NCBI GenBank assembly: GCA_047973025.1
Contig: JBKEBE010000006.1
Span: forward strand, 8,860 to 72,859
Reading direction: 5' to 3'
DNA: 64,000 nt
Origin: UPXZ01 sp047973025
GTDB lineage: Bacteria > Bacteroidota > Bacteroidia > Bacteroidales > Paludibacteraceae
Shown piece by piece: positions 62,820-64,000 of this stretch (its first letter is position 1; each line of letters starts with the position of its first letter). The notes beneath the pieces are model-generated. The model saw only the letters and a list, made by a program, of their open reading frames with translations. It had not been told where the DNA came from and searched no databases. Position numbers and translations under genes: made by a program.

Positions 62820-64000
62820 ATGCCTACAGCAATTGAGTTTGAAAATATAAGTAAACAATATCGTCTCGGATTGGTATCTACCAAAACCATCAGCCATGAC
62901 TTGAATCGCTGGTGGAGAATGAATATACTCGGTAAAGAAGACCCGTACCTAAAAATAGGAGATGTTAACGATCGTGCCAGTAAAGGAGAAAGTGAATATG
63001 TATGGGCATTGAGAGACATTAATTTCAAAGTAGAGCAAGGGGACGTATTGGGAATTATTGGAAAAAATGGAGCAGGGAAAAGTACGCTACTTAAGATTCT
63101 ATCCAAAGTTACTTCTCCTTCTACCGGAACAATCAGAGCTAAAGGAAGGATAGCTTCCCTTCTCGAAGTAGGTACCGGTTTTCATCCCGAAATGACCGGA
63201 CGCGAGAATATCTTTATGAACGGAGCCATTATGGGTATGACCAAAGCCGAAATTTCTCGAAAATTAGATGAGATTGTTGCTTTTGCCGGCGTGGAGAGAT
63301 ACATTGATACACCTGTAAAACGTTATTCATCAGGGATGACAGTCCGTTTGGGTTTTGCCATTGCCGCTCATTTGGAACCCGAAATTTTAGTGGTGGATGA
63401 AGTTCTTGCTGTTGGCGATGCCGAATTTCAGAAGAAAGCCATAGGCAAAATGCAGGATGTTAGCAAAGGAGAGGGGAGGACGGTGCTGTTTGTAAGCCAT
63501 AATATGACGGCTGTAAAGAGTCTTTGCAGAAAGGGGATTATTCTTGAAAATGGTAGTGTGAAAACTTCCGGCGAAATAGACTCCATAGTAAGTACCTATC
63601 TAAAGGGAGATAGTAGTGTCGCAAATCACAAAATATGGGAACTTCCCCATATCCAGAAAAATAATTTTGAATTGATCGAAATTGGCGTAAGGAAAAAAAA
63701 TGGCGATTTTTCAGATATAATACGAGTAGATGATGAGTTGGAACTATTGATCCGTTATAAATTAAGAACTGATTTTGACGCATTTCACATTACCTATCAT
63801 GTAAAAAATGAGCAAGGAGAAAAGATATTTTCCACAACAGGAGTAAAGCGTTGTTTTGCGTATGAACATCCCAAAGGAGAATATATACAAACAGCTCAAA
63901 TTAATCCAAACTTCTTTAATTGGGGAAGTTATTCAATAGATTTGTATGTAGTGGAAAATAGAAACAGCGCTTTTATCATAGAAAATGATATCATTTCTTT
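62820..64000 (+). CDS. wzt: Polysaccharide ABC exporter ATPase (Wzt-like), 3'-truncated
   Basis: Starts with the ATG directly after the aminotransferase stop and is open to the window end (393 codons). ABC domain motifs are complete: Walker A GKNGAGKST (about 82-89), signature YSSGM and Walker B EILVVDEVLAVGD. After residue about 260 comes a beta-rich C-terminal part, fitting the Wzt substrate-binding domain that recognises the glycan end. It is the probable partner of the Wzm-like permease at 58808. Confidence 0.93.
   Translation, partial: MPTAIEFENISKQYRLGLVSTKTISHDLNRWWRMNILGKEDPYLKIGDVNDRASKGESEYVWALRDINFKVEQGDVLGIIGKNGAGKSTLLKILSKVTSPSTGTIRAKGRIASLLEVGTGFHPEMTGRENIFMNGAIMGMTKAEISRKLDEIVAFAGVERYIDTPVKRYSSGMTVRLGFAIAAHLEPEILVVDEVLAVGDAEFQKKAIGKMQDVSKGEGRTVLFVSHNMTAVKSLCRKGIILENGSVKTSGEIDSIVSTYLKGDSSVANHKIWELPHIQKNNFELIEIGVRKKNGDFSDIIRVDDELELLIRYKLRTDFDAFHITYHVKNEQGEKIFSTTGVKRCFAYEHPKGEYIQTAQINPNFFNWGSYSIDLYVVENRNSAFIIENDIIS

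Overview
The window comes from a member of the Bacteroidota, most likely Bacteroidales. The evidence is a CTnDOT-type conjugation cluster (traK-L-M-N-O-Q), promoters of the Bacteroidetes form TAnnTTTG, type IX secretion (T9SS) C-terminal sorting domains, a fused nuoCD inside a complex I operon that lacks nuoE/F/G, and a complete moxR-batABCDE (aerotolerance) cluster. I cannot name a species.

Bases 1-15480 are the right-hand part of an integrative conjugative element (ICE). It runs from a truncated traK through traQ, then a cargo block at about 4.4-9.2 kb, then a leftward block of ICE accessory genes (PcfJ- and PcfK-like proteins plus five small unknown proteins), and ends with a tyrosine recombinase next to the 3' end of a tRNA-Gly(GCC) gene, the probable attachment site. 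The left end lies outside the window. The cargo is visibly AT-richer than the tra genes. It holds two divergent defence-type modules: a PIN nuclease with an XRE/ImmA-IrrE protein (leftward), and a tightly packed rightward CBASS operon of four genes: a DUF2188 protein, a patatin phospholipase (CapV-like), a CD-NTase and a stand-alone E2-like enzyme. This is the 'short' type II CBASS layout with a small extra first gene. At least seven copies of a GC-rich palindromic repeat of about 31-40 bp are scattered through the ICE backbone; one lies in frame inside traO, and two overlap the stop codons of traM and pcfJ.

Bases 15.5-25 kb are a mosaic: a DUF4890 protein, a T9SS-exported CotH-kinase protein, a decayed IS5-like transposase, a bifunctional nuclease, a nucleoside MFS permease, a small HTH operon beside a perfect 24-bp inverted repeat, a Fic protein lying between two near-identical 79-bp direct repeats (a cassette-like arrangement), and a gene broken by two in-frame stops.

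Bases 25-47.5 kb hold envelope and housekeeping genes: a lipoprotein, small beta-barrel proteins, a gliding/T9SS type B protein, a LysM protein, tsaB, an OmpA protein, aroA, a TPR protein, aroE, rsmE, then moxR-DUF58-batABCDE and a PAP2 phosphatase. Bases 47.7-58.5 kb are the leftward nuo operon (A, B, CD, H-N). From 58.8 kb to the end a rightward surface-polysaccharide cluster begins: an ABC-2 export permease, an EmrE-like protein, a GT2 glycosyltransferase, a WecD-like acetyltransferase, a sugar aminotransferase and a truncated Wzt-like ATPase.
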